A stretch of DNA of 61,944 bases, taken from NCBI GenBank assembly GCA_017502875.1, contig JAFVUF010000013.1, positions 1 to 61,944 of the forward strand, given 5' to 3'. This DNA is from Clostridia bacterium (lineage in GTDB: Bacteria > Bacillota > Clostridia > Oscillospirales > CAG-272). Shown piece by piece: positions 28,438 through 36,812 of the stretch; the first letter of the stretch is position 1, and each line of letters starts with the position of its first letter. A program made the translations under genes and the position numbers. The notes under the pieces are model-generated. The model saw nothing but the letters and a program-made list of their open reading frames with translations, made no database searches and was not told where the DNA came from.

Positions 28438-28865
28438 ACTCTTCCTCCGTTATACCTTTTAATAACCTCCTCGACCTGCTTAGCCGTTGCGTTTGCGGTC
28501 TTTCCAATCTTGATGTCCTCGTCAAGCTTCTTTATGTACCAGCGCAAACAGATAATGTCAATAGCCTCGCCGAGCAGATACATACCGAGAAGCAGCGCAA
28601 GGTCTTGAAGAATCGCGGAAAGCAAAACGGAGAGAAGAAACGCTATAAGCGGGCCGACAATACCCTTCGGAGCGCTGAGTCTTCCGATAGCTTTAAGAAA
28701 CAGAAGCGCAAGCACGATTGTACCGCCCACCGTTAGCTTGACCGTCTCAGCGACAGTTGCCGTATATTTGTCGAAATTAATAGCAAACGTTACCGCAAGA
28801 GGCGCGGCGGAAATGAGAAAGGAAACGAGGTACAGAGCATAAAGCTTAATTTTCTGCTTTGTCAT
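28434..28865 (-). CDS. Phage membrane protein, holin candidate
   Basis: 143 residues with about four membrane helices (7-28, 42-60, 68-85, 86-108) and a charged C-terminal tail (KKLDEDIKIGKTANATAKQVEEVIKR). Several short helices with a basic tail fit a holin-like protein. The start overlaps the upstream gene by 20 bases and the end overlaps the downstream gene by 4 bases. Confidence 0.45.
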   Translation of the reverse strand: MTKQKIKLYALYLVSFLISAAPLAVTFAINFDKYTATVAETVKLTVGGTIVLALLFLKAIGRLSAPKGIVGPLIAFLLSVLLSAILQDLALLLGMYLLGEAIDIICLRWYIKKLDEDIKIGKTANATAKQVEEVIKRYNGGRV

Positions 28866-29349
28866 CGTCCATCACCTCGCAGATGAGCTTAGCGTAACCG
28901 TTACGCACAAGCTCAGAGTTGTTACAAAAGGCAATACGCATAGCCCTTTTTATAGTGCCGAATTCGTTTCTCATAGCCTCGACCTGAGCCTTAGCCGCCT
29001 CGTTATCTGCGAGCAAAGCGGCGTTTGTAGCCTTAAGCTCGGTAATAAGCTCGTCCACCTTGCCGGCGGTCTGAGCGCTGCTCTCGCTTACACTGTCAAC
29101 GTTCTTTTTAGCGCTGACGAACTGCGCCGCGGCGTTAAGAATAGTTTTAAGACTGGGATTTACCCCTATGTATACGGTCATTAATATGACCACGGTGTCA
29201 AAAGCAGTCGGTATTACCTCTGTTTTCACGTACTCGGCAACCTCAGCGCCGCCCATACCTGAAACAAGCACCATGTAAACACCGAGACCAGCGCCGGCGC
29301 CAAGCACGAGCGCAATCAGCATGACCGCTAAAATCGTTCTTTTTTTCAT
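28846..29349 (-). CDS. Phage membrane-anchored coiled-coil protein
   Basis: 167 residues with an N-terminal membrane helix or signal anchor (6-30) and a second hydrophobic segment (about 48-68). A heptad-rich helical segment (about 85-140, KVDELITELKATNAALLADNEA) suggests a coiled coil. It could be a spanin-like or holin-associated protein; function is not established. Confidence 0.45.
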   Translation of the reverse strand: MKKRTILAVMLIALVLGAGAGLGVYMVLVSGMGGAEVAEYVKTEVIPTAFDTVVILMTVYIGVNPSLKTILNAAAQFVSAKKNVDSVSESSAQTAGKVDELITELKATNAALLADNEAAKAQVEAMRNEFGTIKRAMRIAFCNNSELVRNGYAKLICEVMDDDKAEN

Positions 29350-29367
29350 TTACATCCTTCCTCCCAA

Positions 29368-29598
29368 TTATAAAGACTGACGGTAAGCTTTTCTCTCGTC
29401 AGCGGAGGTATCCTCTATCTCCGTCCAACCGTCAGCGCTTTCAACGTCTTTGCAACGTGTCGTAACGCTTCCGTCAGTTAAAACCTTACCCTTGTCCGCA
29501 ATAAGACGGATAAGCTCGGTGTATTCACATTCGGGCTTGTTAGGACTTACGGTTATACCGCCGTCCTCTCTTTTAAATCTGTATAATGGAATATTCAT
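29368..29598 (-). CDS. Small phage protein behind the tail fibre genes
   Basis: 76 residues with the pattern LYRFKREDGGITVSPNKPECEYTELIRLIADKGKVLTDG. Similar short proteins accompany fibre genes in phages of Clostridia. It lies 4 bp downstream of the LRR fibre gene. Function unknown. Confidence 0.5.
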   Translation of the reverse strand: MNIPLYRFKREDGGITVSPNKPECEYTELIRLIADKGKVLTDGSVTTRCKDVESADGWTEIEDTSADERKAYRQSL

Positions 29599-29602
29599 TT
29601 AT

Positions 29603-30400
29603 TTATACCTCGCTGTTATAATGAATTGTTGCATTTTCCGCTCCCCACGGTGCTCCATCTACTTCGCCTTCTGACCAAGGAACATAGATATCGGTAAGGT
29701 TAGGACAATATGCGAAAGTACCCTCAAGCAGTTCATTAGGATTAATAGTAGTAGGCGTTCCTTTAAAAGTTACTGTTTTAAGATTTGGACAACCTAAAAA
29801 GACACCATTTCCAATGTAAGATACATTTTCGGGAATAACCACACTTGTTGCCCCTATCTCCTGAAAAGCATAGTTCCCAATGAATGTAACACTATCGGGC
29901 AAAATCAAATCACCCGATATAGGACAACCCATAAAAGCGCCCTCTCCAATATCCGTAATACTATTGCCTATAAAGACAACTGTTGTAAGACTATAACAGT
30001 TACCAAACGCATAATTTCCAATATTTGTAACACCATCAAGGATAATGACACTTGTGATGTCCCCACCACCAGAAATATAGTCCCAAGTACCGAAAGCATT
30101 ATCGCCTATGCGTATAACGGGTTCACCATTACATTTTGAGGGAATTATGATATCTGTTACAGTGGTATCGTTTAGACCTGTTATTTCATACCCTCCGTCG
30201 ATTTTAGCAAAGTTCAAATAAGTAATAATTTCAACGGTCTCACCGCCACCGACTTCAATAAGGTTAACCTCTCTTGCCATATCCAAAACGGTAAGTTTAT
30301 CTGTTATACCTGTCTTTGCACGGATAACGTTAGCAAGAGCCGTGAGGTCTGATTTCTTTTGAAGTGAGTACCCGTCTAATACTGAAAAGTCTACAGCCAT
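29603..30400 (-). CDS. LRR_5 (BspA-like) receptor-binding or fibre-tip protein
   Basis: 265 residues. The first 50 residues (FSVLDGYSLQKKSDLTALANVIRAKTGI) look like a virion attachment helix. The rest is LRR_5 repeats such as DLILPDSVTFIGNYAFQE and SVVIPENVSYIGNGVFLGC, a fold used for protein binding. Its place between the fibre gene and the membrane cassette supports a host-recognition role. The start overlaps the stop of the fibre gene. Confidence 0.65.
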   Translation of the reverse strand: MAVDFSVLDGYSLQKKSDLTALANVIRAKTGITDKLTVLDMAREVNLIEVGGGETVEIITYLNFAKIDGGYEITGLNDTTVTDIIIPSKCNGEPVIRIGDNAFGTWDYISGGGDITSVIILDGVTNIGNYAFGNCYSLTTVVFIGNSITDIGEGAFMGCPISGDLILPDSVTFIGNYAFQEIGATSVVIPENVSYIGNGVFLGCPNLKTVTFKGTPTTINPNELLEGTFAYCPNLTDIYVPWSEGEVDGAPWGAENATIHYNSEV

Positions 30401-31623
30401 CAGTAAGCACCTCCTGCCGTTGAGGTTAACTTGTTGATAAGTGCTTGCAGCTTATCGTCTACATAACTTTTTGGAACAGCACAGTCTGGAAGTAACACAC
30501 TTTCATCTGTCGGTACGACTAGGTTGCCACCCGTAGTACGGACAGGTATAGAACCTCCACCAACATTAGCGCGATTAGACACTTTATAGAGTACTGTTTT
30601 GTTATCCCATGTTTGTACATAAACTCCCGACAACCCCTTTAAATCGTCAGAAGGTATAATGTTGAGTTTTTCAGAAAGTGCGTTGTTGACTGCCTCGGTT
30701 GTAGGCGGCGTCATGAGCTGGGTCCCCGTAGCTTTCGCAATGTCCGTAGTCCAAGTCGGATTAAGAAGATTTGAGGCTGGAATATGTAACGTTTCGCCGT
30801 TCCTCAACGTTAGAACAAGTGTCTCACCGTCAAATATTCCACTTTTAACTATTGACTCAATCGGTAAATCAATAGTCATTGATTTACTGTTACTGAGCGT
30901 TTTAAATGTTATTTCGCCAGTGTCTTCATCATACATCGGTATACCGATAGCCTCAGAATTTACCTCGTTAATAGCGCGCTGTATATCGCTAGACGTCGCC
31001 GCACCCACCTCGTTTGCCGTGTATGTAGGCTTAGCGTCCGCCTTTGCCCAATCGGAAATATCGTTTTTCTGTAAAGCATTCTCTACTTGTGTCAGAAGAG
31101 TATCGGTAAAATCGTTGGTCGACAATCCTTTACCTTCTTCCTTGTCAACTTTGTTTTTTTCTACCTCACCGATATATCCTATAACGGTTTGGTTCTCCGG
31201 CACATCGCCGAGCTTGCTGTTTATTGCGTCTGCTGCTTTATTTATTTTACACTCAACCGAGCCTTCGGTAAATGCGTCGCCGTTAAGCGTTTTAATAGCC
31301 TCCTCATTAGAATTCGCCTTGCTTTGTACCGCGCCGAACCCTGCATTCGCCTGATTGATAACCTTATCGATTAAATCAATAACTGAGTATTTGGGTTTAT
31401 TCGAATTTGGTTCATTCTGATTTCCTTCAGCCGATTTTTCTTTATCGGTATCCGACTCCCCTCCAACAATCGGCTCATAGAGCGCCTGTTTTATATTTAT
31501 TGCCCTATACCCCATCTCGCTTGGATTATGCGGAAAGTTCGCAACAGTTTTATTTTTAATTTCCTCCCTATACTCCTCAATATCGATTGATATAGGAGCA
31601 TTCGTATTCGTTGTATCTGCCAT
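30400..31623 (-). CDS. Tail fibre/appendage protein
   Basis: 407 residues. An N-terminal virion-binding region is followed by a Q/N/K-rich linker. Trimeric-fibre style segments follow, such as GVYVQTWDNKTVLYKVSNRANV and PVRTTGGNLVVPTDES, ending in a coiled helix (AVPKSYVDDKLQALINKL). Low sequence complexity and position after the nozzle gene fit a tail appendage. Confidence 0.6.
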   Translation of the reverse strand: MADTTNTNAPISIDIEEYREEIKNKTVANFPHNPSEMGYRAINIKQALYEPIVGGESDTDKEKSAEGNQNEPNSNKPKYSVIDLIDKVINQANAGFGAVQSKANSNEEAIKTLNGDAFTEGSVECKINKAADAINSKLGDVPENQTVIGYIGEVEKNKVDKEEGKGLSTNDFTDTLLTQVENALQKNDISDWAKADAKPTYTANEVGAATSSDIQRAINEVNSEAIGIPMYDEDTGEITFKTLSNSKSMTIDLPIESIVKSGIFDGETLVLTLRNGETLHIPASNLLNPTWTTDIAKATGTQLMTPPTTEAVNNALSEKLNIIPSDDLKGLSGVYVQTWDNKTVLYKVSNRANVGGGSIPVRTTGGNLVVPTDESVLLPDCAVPKSYVDDKLQALINKLTSTAGGAY

Positions 31624-31638
31624 TTATCTTCTCCTTTC

Positions 31639-34146
31639 TTAATGCGTTCCCCGATGCCGACCGTTATATATGTACGTCGCCTTGAAATTGCAAACGGCGC
31701 AGTCGGTATTAGTATCACTTATAAATTTAAACATAACGTAGTTGAAATGGCGTTCCTTAACCTTGACTGTATATGAGCTTGTGAAACCTGAATCAAATGA
31801 AAAATCGTCAAAATCGAAATTTTCAAAGCTAAACGCGCCGCTTCGCGCTCCAAGAAGCCGCTGTACGTTCTTTGTTTCATACCCGAAGCTTATCCTTCCT
31901 CTTATCCTGGGGTCGAGCGTAACCGACATTGAAAGCAAGGTCTTGCTAATATCCGTCGCTCCGAGTGAAAACACAGGAGTATACCAGCTTGAAACGACGT
32001 TTTTATAGCAATATACCTTCATAGTAAGCGAAGATGGCGCCACGCCTTTGTAAAGCTCGTCTACGATGTTTCCGATCGCCTCGCCGCCCTCGGTTAAGCT
32101 GACCTTAAAGGTGCATTTATCTGGATCGTGCTTTGTTATATAGAGCTTATCTTCATATCCTGCAAGAGTTATCTCGTCACCGTCGCAAATATCGCAGTCT
32201 ATATCTCCGCTGTAAATTATGCAAGCTTTGTCAGCTGTTATCTGCCCCGAAACCGTTTCATCATACGTCCTATCCGTAAAGTCTCCGTCAAAGACGCATA
32301 TCTTACCGTCAGCGGTACCGAAATAAAGCTCGCCGCCAATGATAGCGAATACCCTTGCGGGAATATTATCCCAGACCCACCATTCATAATTAAAGGAATT
32401 ATCTATATCGTTGCTTAAATAGCTTTTAAAGCGAGGGTCCGCAACGTAGCATATACCGTCGCCCGTGGAAAGATAATACCTGTTTTTATAAACGATACCA
32501 ACAGAATCTGAAAGCTTGCCGTTGCGAAGCGCCGTGTTTATAAACCTGTCGCGCTCCCTGAAATACCTGTCGTTGTTGTTAAGGTTTTCGGGAATAACGA
32601 TACCGAAAAGCCCATTTTCTGATAGCATGATATCATCACCGGCAAGATTGGCGGTACAGTACGTACTTATACAAGACTCCCCAACACTGCCGTCAACAGG
32701 TGTAAAAGTAACGTCTGTGGCGCCGTTATCGTCAACCTCTGTTGCCTTACGGTAATATACCGTAGGCTCGTTACCAAAGCCCTCTTTAAAGGTAGCAAGT
32801 GTACTGTCAGAAAGCCTTAAATAACCCGTTATCGCCGCGTCGTCGCTGCCCATCTCGGCACGTTTATCGGTAGGAAAATACGTAAAGTCTTCAAAATCTG
32901 AATGGAAATCAACGTTAGGGAAATTAGGGTTCCCGGATAAAAATAATCTATCCGCGCGCCCGTATGCGCCGAATAAAGCGCCAAACTTACATTTAGTTAT
33001 CCAATTTGAGCTTTCGGTATCTTCGGCAACCGCATCAAACTCAACGGTAATTATTCCTTTGGACTGTGAACCCATATCTTCATTAAAAACCGATTTATTG
33101 ATGGTAAATCTATTATATTTACCAGACTCATTCTTATAGATGCCACCAACTATTATGGGAGTCTTTATTAATTTTGTAGTTGTTGTTTGATACCAATAAT
33201 AATCTAAAACCGTAGCTTTACAAGCTGGACATTTAATATCCATATAGCTAGTTTTTGTAATTAATTTACCCTCGATCGATTCATCATAACTATCTTTCGT
33301 TCCCAAATTAACGACATTATTTTTATTAATTTTAAATTCAAAGGGCATGTTATGTTCATCTCTACATTCCAAACTATAACATTTAACTTCCACTTCTTTT
33401 TCATTATCATCTGTTGTAGTATCATTTTCATCCTTACTCGGACTATACTGGTAACCCTTTATAGTATTTTCTTCAAAATCGAAATCTAATTCAATATCAT
33501 TAAATATTATTTTATTTATCCTCTCAGCTACTGTGTCCGTAAAAAAAGTATACTCAGATTTTAAAAACTCCTGATTAAAATGATTTTTTCGTTTTCTCGT
33601 AAGAATATTAATCTTATCCTTAGTTTCTCCTGTGCCGAATTCGCCTGCTTGCTTATCTATAATCGTCGTCGGAACGTAAACGTCGGTGTCAACCACTCGT
33701 TTAAGCTCATAACTATCTCCCTCATTCCACGTACCGTAAACAAGATAATCCCCGCAGCCGATAATATAAAGCCTCTCGCGCTGCCGAAAAAACTGCACCC
33801 TTTGATTTAGAAGACCGAGCGTACCGTCTTTATTATAAATTGGAGTTTTGTTACCGTTTTTCACCTCATAAAACGTCGTACCGGCATAAACGATAAGCAC
33901 CTCGTAAGTGCCGTTCTTATATTCATAAATGCCGTTTATTTGATTACAAGTACAAGGGTCTTTACAAGTACAAGTTTTATTTATCTTAAGCTCCTGCCGC
34001 CACCCCGGTCTTTTATGATTAACGCCGTTATCGTTTATAAGATTTCTCATATACGATGCCCTTGCGGAATTTACAAGCAAAGGCGAGGATGAAAGGTCCA
34101 CGCCCCCAAAATTTTCAATAACGAGCTGCTGTCTGTTATAGCTCAT
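31639..34146 (-). CDS. Tail nozzle / tail-tube-B-like protein
   Basis: 835 residues. The start (VIENFGGVDLSSSPLLVNSARASYMRNL) is typical of podovirus nozzle proteins built as a beta-propeller that closes the short tail. Two oddities stand out. CTCKDPCTCNQ lies near residue 60. A lysine/asparagine-rich insertion (about 170-370) carries cysteines CYSLEC and CPAC, is encoded by markedly AT-richer DNA, and could bind a metal. I infer an inserted domain. Confidence 0.65.
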   Translation of the reverse strand: MSYNRQQLVIENFGGVDLSSSPLLVNSARASYMRNLINDNGVNHKRPGWRQELKINKTCTCKDPCTCNQINGIYEYKNGTYEVLIVYAGTTFYEVKNGNKTPIYNKDGTLGLLNQRVQFFRQRERLYIIGCGDYLVYGTWNEGDSYELKRVVDTDVYVPTTIIDKQAGEFGTGETKDKINILTRKRKNHFNQEFLKSEYTFFTDTVAERINKIIFNDIELDFDFEENTIKGYQYSPSKDENDTTTDDNEKEVEVKCYSLECRDEHNMPFEFKINKNNVVNLGTKDSYDESIEGKLITKTSYMDIKCPACKATVLDYYWYQTTTTKLIKTPIIVGGIYKNESGKYNRFTINKSVFNEDMGSQSKGIITVEFDAVAEDTESSNWITKCKFGALFGAYGRADRLFLSGNPNFPNVDFHSDFEDFTYFPTDKRAEMGSDDAAITGYLRLSDSTLATFKEGFGNEPTVYYRKATEVDDNGATDVTFTPVDGSVGESCISTYCTANLAGDDIMLSENGLFGIVIPENLNNNDRYFRERDRFINTALRNGKLSDSVGIVYKNRYYLSTGDGICYVADPRFKSYLSNDIDNSFNYEWWVWDNIPARVFAIIGGELYFGTADGKICVFDGDFTDRTYDETVSGQITADKACIIYSGDIDCDICDGDEITLAGYEDKLYITKHDPDKCTFKVSLTEGGEAIGNIVDELYKGVAPSSLTMKVYCYKNVVSSWYTPVFSLGATDISKTLLSMSVTLDPRIRGRISFGYETKNVQRLLGARSGAFSFENFDFDDFSFDSGFTSSYTVKVKERHFNYVMFKFISDTNTDCAVCNFKATYIYNGRHRGTH

Positions 34147-34152
34147 ACCGCC

Positions 34153-34773
34153 TCACCCCATTCCGAATACAGACTGTACCGCGCCGTAGGTCGAGCGAAA
34201 GTCTATAAGCTCGTTTATTCCCTGGTCAAATAAGCTTCTCGCCCTCGTTGCTTCCTCCGGATCTTCCTCGCAGTAAAGCTCACTCTTGATAAAATACGGA
34301 ATAAGCTCCGCTATTCTGTCAGGAATACCAATTGTAGAAAGCTCAGTGTCATCTTCATACTCCCGACTGATTTTCGGACGGTAAAACACGGTGTAGGTAT
34401 CCCCCTTATGAAGCCTTGAAAGCATTATTTTATCGCCCTCGCGGCTGTAAGGACAAGTAGGATAATATTCTCCGTAAACGCTCTTAAACGATACCCTGTC
34501 AACGTCAAGGAAATCCTCTACCTTTTCGCTCATATCCACCGTTACGCCGTCGTATGTTGTCCCGTCGCCCGTAATAACGAAGGACTTAGGCGGAAGAACG
34601 CCTCTGCGCTCAAGTACACCAAACGCTCGTTTTATCGAGCCGGGCATATTAATGAGGTAGTCGCGGTACGCCTCGCCGTACTTCATATCCGTTAGGTCTG
34701 AAGAGTTATAATCGTCGTCGTAAGCCGCAAACATAAGCTTCAGCGCTTCTACTTTTATTTCTCCAATTTTCAT
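34153..34773 (-). CDS. Head-tail connector/adaptor protein
   Basis: 206 residues. MKIGEIKVEALKLMFAAYDDDY and the C-terminal IAELIPYFIKSELYCEEDPEEATRARSLFDQGINEL match the helical connector proteins (gp6/gp11-like) that join portal and nozzle in short-tailed phages. It lies between capsid and nozzle genes, the usual place. Confidence 0.65.
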   Translation of the reverse strand: MKIGEIKVEALKLMFAAYDDDYNSSDLTDMKYGEAYRDYLINMPGSIKRAFGVLERRGVLPPKSFVITGDGTTYDGVTVDMSEKVEDFLDVDRVSFKSVYGEYYPTCPYSREGDKIMLSRLHKGDTYTVFYRPKISREYEDDTELSTIGIPDRIAELIPYFIKSELYCEEDPEEATRARSLFDQGINELIDFRSTYGAVQSVFGMG

Positions 34774-34789
34774 AATAACCTCCTAACAA

Positions 34790-34823
34790 AAGGCGGAGCC
34801 GCATTATTTCACGGCTCCGCCTT
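34790..34823 (-). terminator. Terminator or attenuator after the capsid gene
   Basis: AAGGCGGAGCCG pairs with CGGCTCCGCCTT and is followed by TTTT on the minus strand. It would favour high capsid output over downstream late genes. Confidence 0.7.
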
Positions 34824-34877
34824 GCATTACTTACGGTTAAAACCGTTATTCAGTTATATACGCTACCTTAAGCATAC

Positions 34878-35846
34878 TTAATTATCCGTACCGTTTTGAT
34901 TTTCGTTAGAATTATCCGTACCGTTTTGATTTTCGTTAGAATTATCCGCAGTATATTTAACGTTAATGTTAAGAATCTCTTGCGGACGGATAACCTTTGC
35001 GTCGTAGAGCGAATAACCCTTAACAGCGTCAGCAAAATGTCTTTCAGGACGGTAAGCCTCGGTTTTGGTAAAGGGATTTACGAAAGCGAGTGCGCGCTTG
35101 GTGCGAATCATAATGTTATCAATCGCGCCGGTATAATGACCGTTTGCATCCTTAGCGATTTCGCCGTCAGCATTTGTGGTACAAACGTTGTTGGACATCT
35201 TAATGGTAACGTTGCCGTACATACCGACCTTGCCGTTCTTCATAATCTCGCTGTTGTTGGTATTTCTGTCAATGTAGGCAGAACGGAACAGCGTGTAGAA
35301 ACGTGGAGAAACGGTAACGACGATTTCAGTGTTCTGCTTAACGTCATTTTCGTAAAGCCTCTGAATAGCGTCGTCGAGAACCTTGAGAACGTAGATACCG
35401 CTGTCGGTCTTTTCCGCTGTAACGAGCGCTGCTTCATCATAAAGAGACGGAACCTTTTCGTCAACGGCAAAGGAAGCGATATATCTGTCGATAACGTTTG
35501 CAATTCCCTCAGAGGTCTCAGCGGAAAGCGAATCCATAAGCGCCGGAACAGCCTGCGCCTTGTCGATATCACCTACCATATAGTTGAAGTAAGCCATCTG
35601 GTTTACAGTGAGCATGTCGTCGGTACCTTCAAGCTCCTGGGGCTCTCCAATATCTGAGTTAGCCAAGCTTCTGTTGATGGTATTTATCTGAGGCGTAGCC
35701 GCGCCAAGAATATGTACGGTATCACCGGGGCCCTTAACGTCGCCCTCGTACTGACGGTTGCAGTCCTCCGCAAAAACACAGAGTCTTTCAAGATTTCTAA
35801 GTATGGACTCATTCCATACCTCAGGTATAAAATTTGCGTATGCCAT
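34878..35846 (-). CDS. Major capsid protein
   Basis: 322 residues. PGDTVHILGAATPQINTINRS, QELEGTDDMLTVNQMAYFNYMVGDIDKAQA and RALAFVNPFTKTEAYRPERHFADAVKGYSLYDAKVIRP are characteristic of HK97-fold capsid proteins of short-tailed and other phages. It lies between scaffold and connector. The C-terminus carries two exact copies of a 10-residue unit (NSNENQNGTD), probably a flexible external tail. The ribosome site is AAGGAG. Confidence 0.85.
   Translation of the reverse strand: MAYANFIPEVWNESILRNLERLCVFAEDCNRQYEGDVKGPGDTVHILGAATPQINTINRSLANSDIGEPQELEGTDDMLTVNQMAYFNYMVGDIDKAQAVPALMDSLSAETSEGIANVIDRYIASFAVDEKVPSLYDEAALVTAEKTDSGIYVLKVLDDAIQRLYENDVKQNTEIVVTVSPRFYTLFRSAYIDRNTNNSEIMKNGKVGMYGNVTIKMSNNVCTTNADGEIAKDANGHYTGAIDNIMIRTKRALAFVNPFTKTEAYRPERHFADAVKGYSLYDAKVIRPQEILNINVKYTADNSNENQNGTDNSNENQNGTDN
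34881..34940 (-). repeat. 30-bp tandem repeat at the capsid 3' end
   Basis: Two exact 30-bp copies (34881-34910, 34911-34940) plus a partial third. They encode NSNENQNGTD twice, in frame. Confidence 0.9.
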
Positions 35847-35891
35847 GATTTTTTAATCTCCTTTTCATTTTGAATTGTTCGGTAAGTCATC

Positions 35892-36722
35892 TTACCATTT
35901 AGTCATAGAACGTCTTATAGCGTCATAATTCTCGTGAATCTGCTTAGCGTTCATAGCCTTTACCTCGTCGCGTGTAAAGTGCTTTTCAGAGCTTTCTCCC
36001 GCGCTTGAAAGCGCGCCGGGAGAAGCCTTAGCGTTGGCGAGCGTCTGCGCGGCTTTATTTTCTGCTAAGCGGCGCTGACGGTCAACAAATCCGAGGTAGC
36101 CCTCGTAGACCTGTTTAAGAGATTTTCTGCCAAGCTTACCGTCGGCGTAATCATTGAAGGCTTCGTCTTTTACAAGCTCATCAATATTAACGTCGGGATA
36201 AGCGTCAGTAAGCTCACTAAGGTCCTTTTGCATGCGCTCGTTTGCGTCCTGCTCACGAGCCTTTTCAGCGGCAGCCTCACGTTCACGTTCCTTGCGATGC
36301 TTTGCGAAATCAGAAAGCGGATCACCGCCGTTCTTTTTAATTTCCTGCATTTCGAGGAACTCAGCAACGTCGTGGCTGTCCTTCATTTCCTCCTCGGTAA
36401 AGGGATTTATCCCGCCAAGAGCGCGGATAATAGCCTTTTCCTCGGCTTCTTTAATTGCCTTCGCCTGTTCAGCCTCACGGCGTCGGCGGGCGTATTCGGA
36501 GCTTTTCTCACCCTTGGGAGCTGACTTTTCTCCTTCGGCGGCCTGACCTTTGGAAATTTTAGCCTCGCTTCCCTTATCGGCGGAAGTATTGTCAGAAAAA
36601 TTAGCCTCGCTTGCGGTCTCCGTTCCCGCACTCGATACGTTGTCGGTACCAGCGATTTCACCGACTGCGGCAGAAGCGTTCGCTTCACCGCTTGTTTGCG
36701 CTGTATTTTTAGTCTCGTCCAT
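35892..36722 (-). CDS. Scaffolding protein
   Basis: 276 residues, highly charged and helical. The Ala/Ser/Thr-rich N-terminus is followed by YARRRREAEQAKAIKEAEEKAI, NPFTEEEMKDSHDVAEFLEMQE and a C-terminal basic helix (KQIHENYDAIRRSMTKW). Composition, size and position right before the capsid gene fit a scaffold that is removed during assembly. The ribosome site is AAAGGAG. Confidence 0.7.
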   Translation of the reverse strand: MDETKNTAQTSGEANASAAVGEIAGTDNVSSAGTETASEANFSDNTSADKGSEAKISKGQAAEGEKSAPKGEKSSEYARRRREAEQAKAIKEAEEKAIIRALGGINPFTEEEMKDSHDVAEFLEMQEIKKNGGDPLSDFAKHRKEREREAAAEKAREQDANERMQKDLSELTDAYPDVNIDELVKDEAFNDYADGKLGRKSLKQVYEGYLGFVDRQRRLAENKAAQTLANAKASPGALSSAGESSEKHFTRDEVKAMNAKQIHENYDAIRRSMTKW

Positions 36723-36812
36723 CTCTGAACTCCTTTCAAACTCGGATTTTTCCGCTATTCCTGCGAATATGATATGAAGCTTTTGCGGCGCAAAAGTAAC
36801 CGCAATTCTTCA

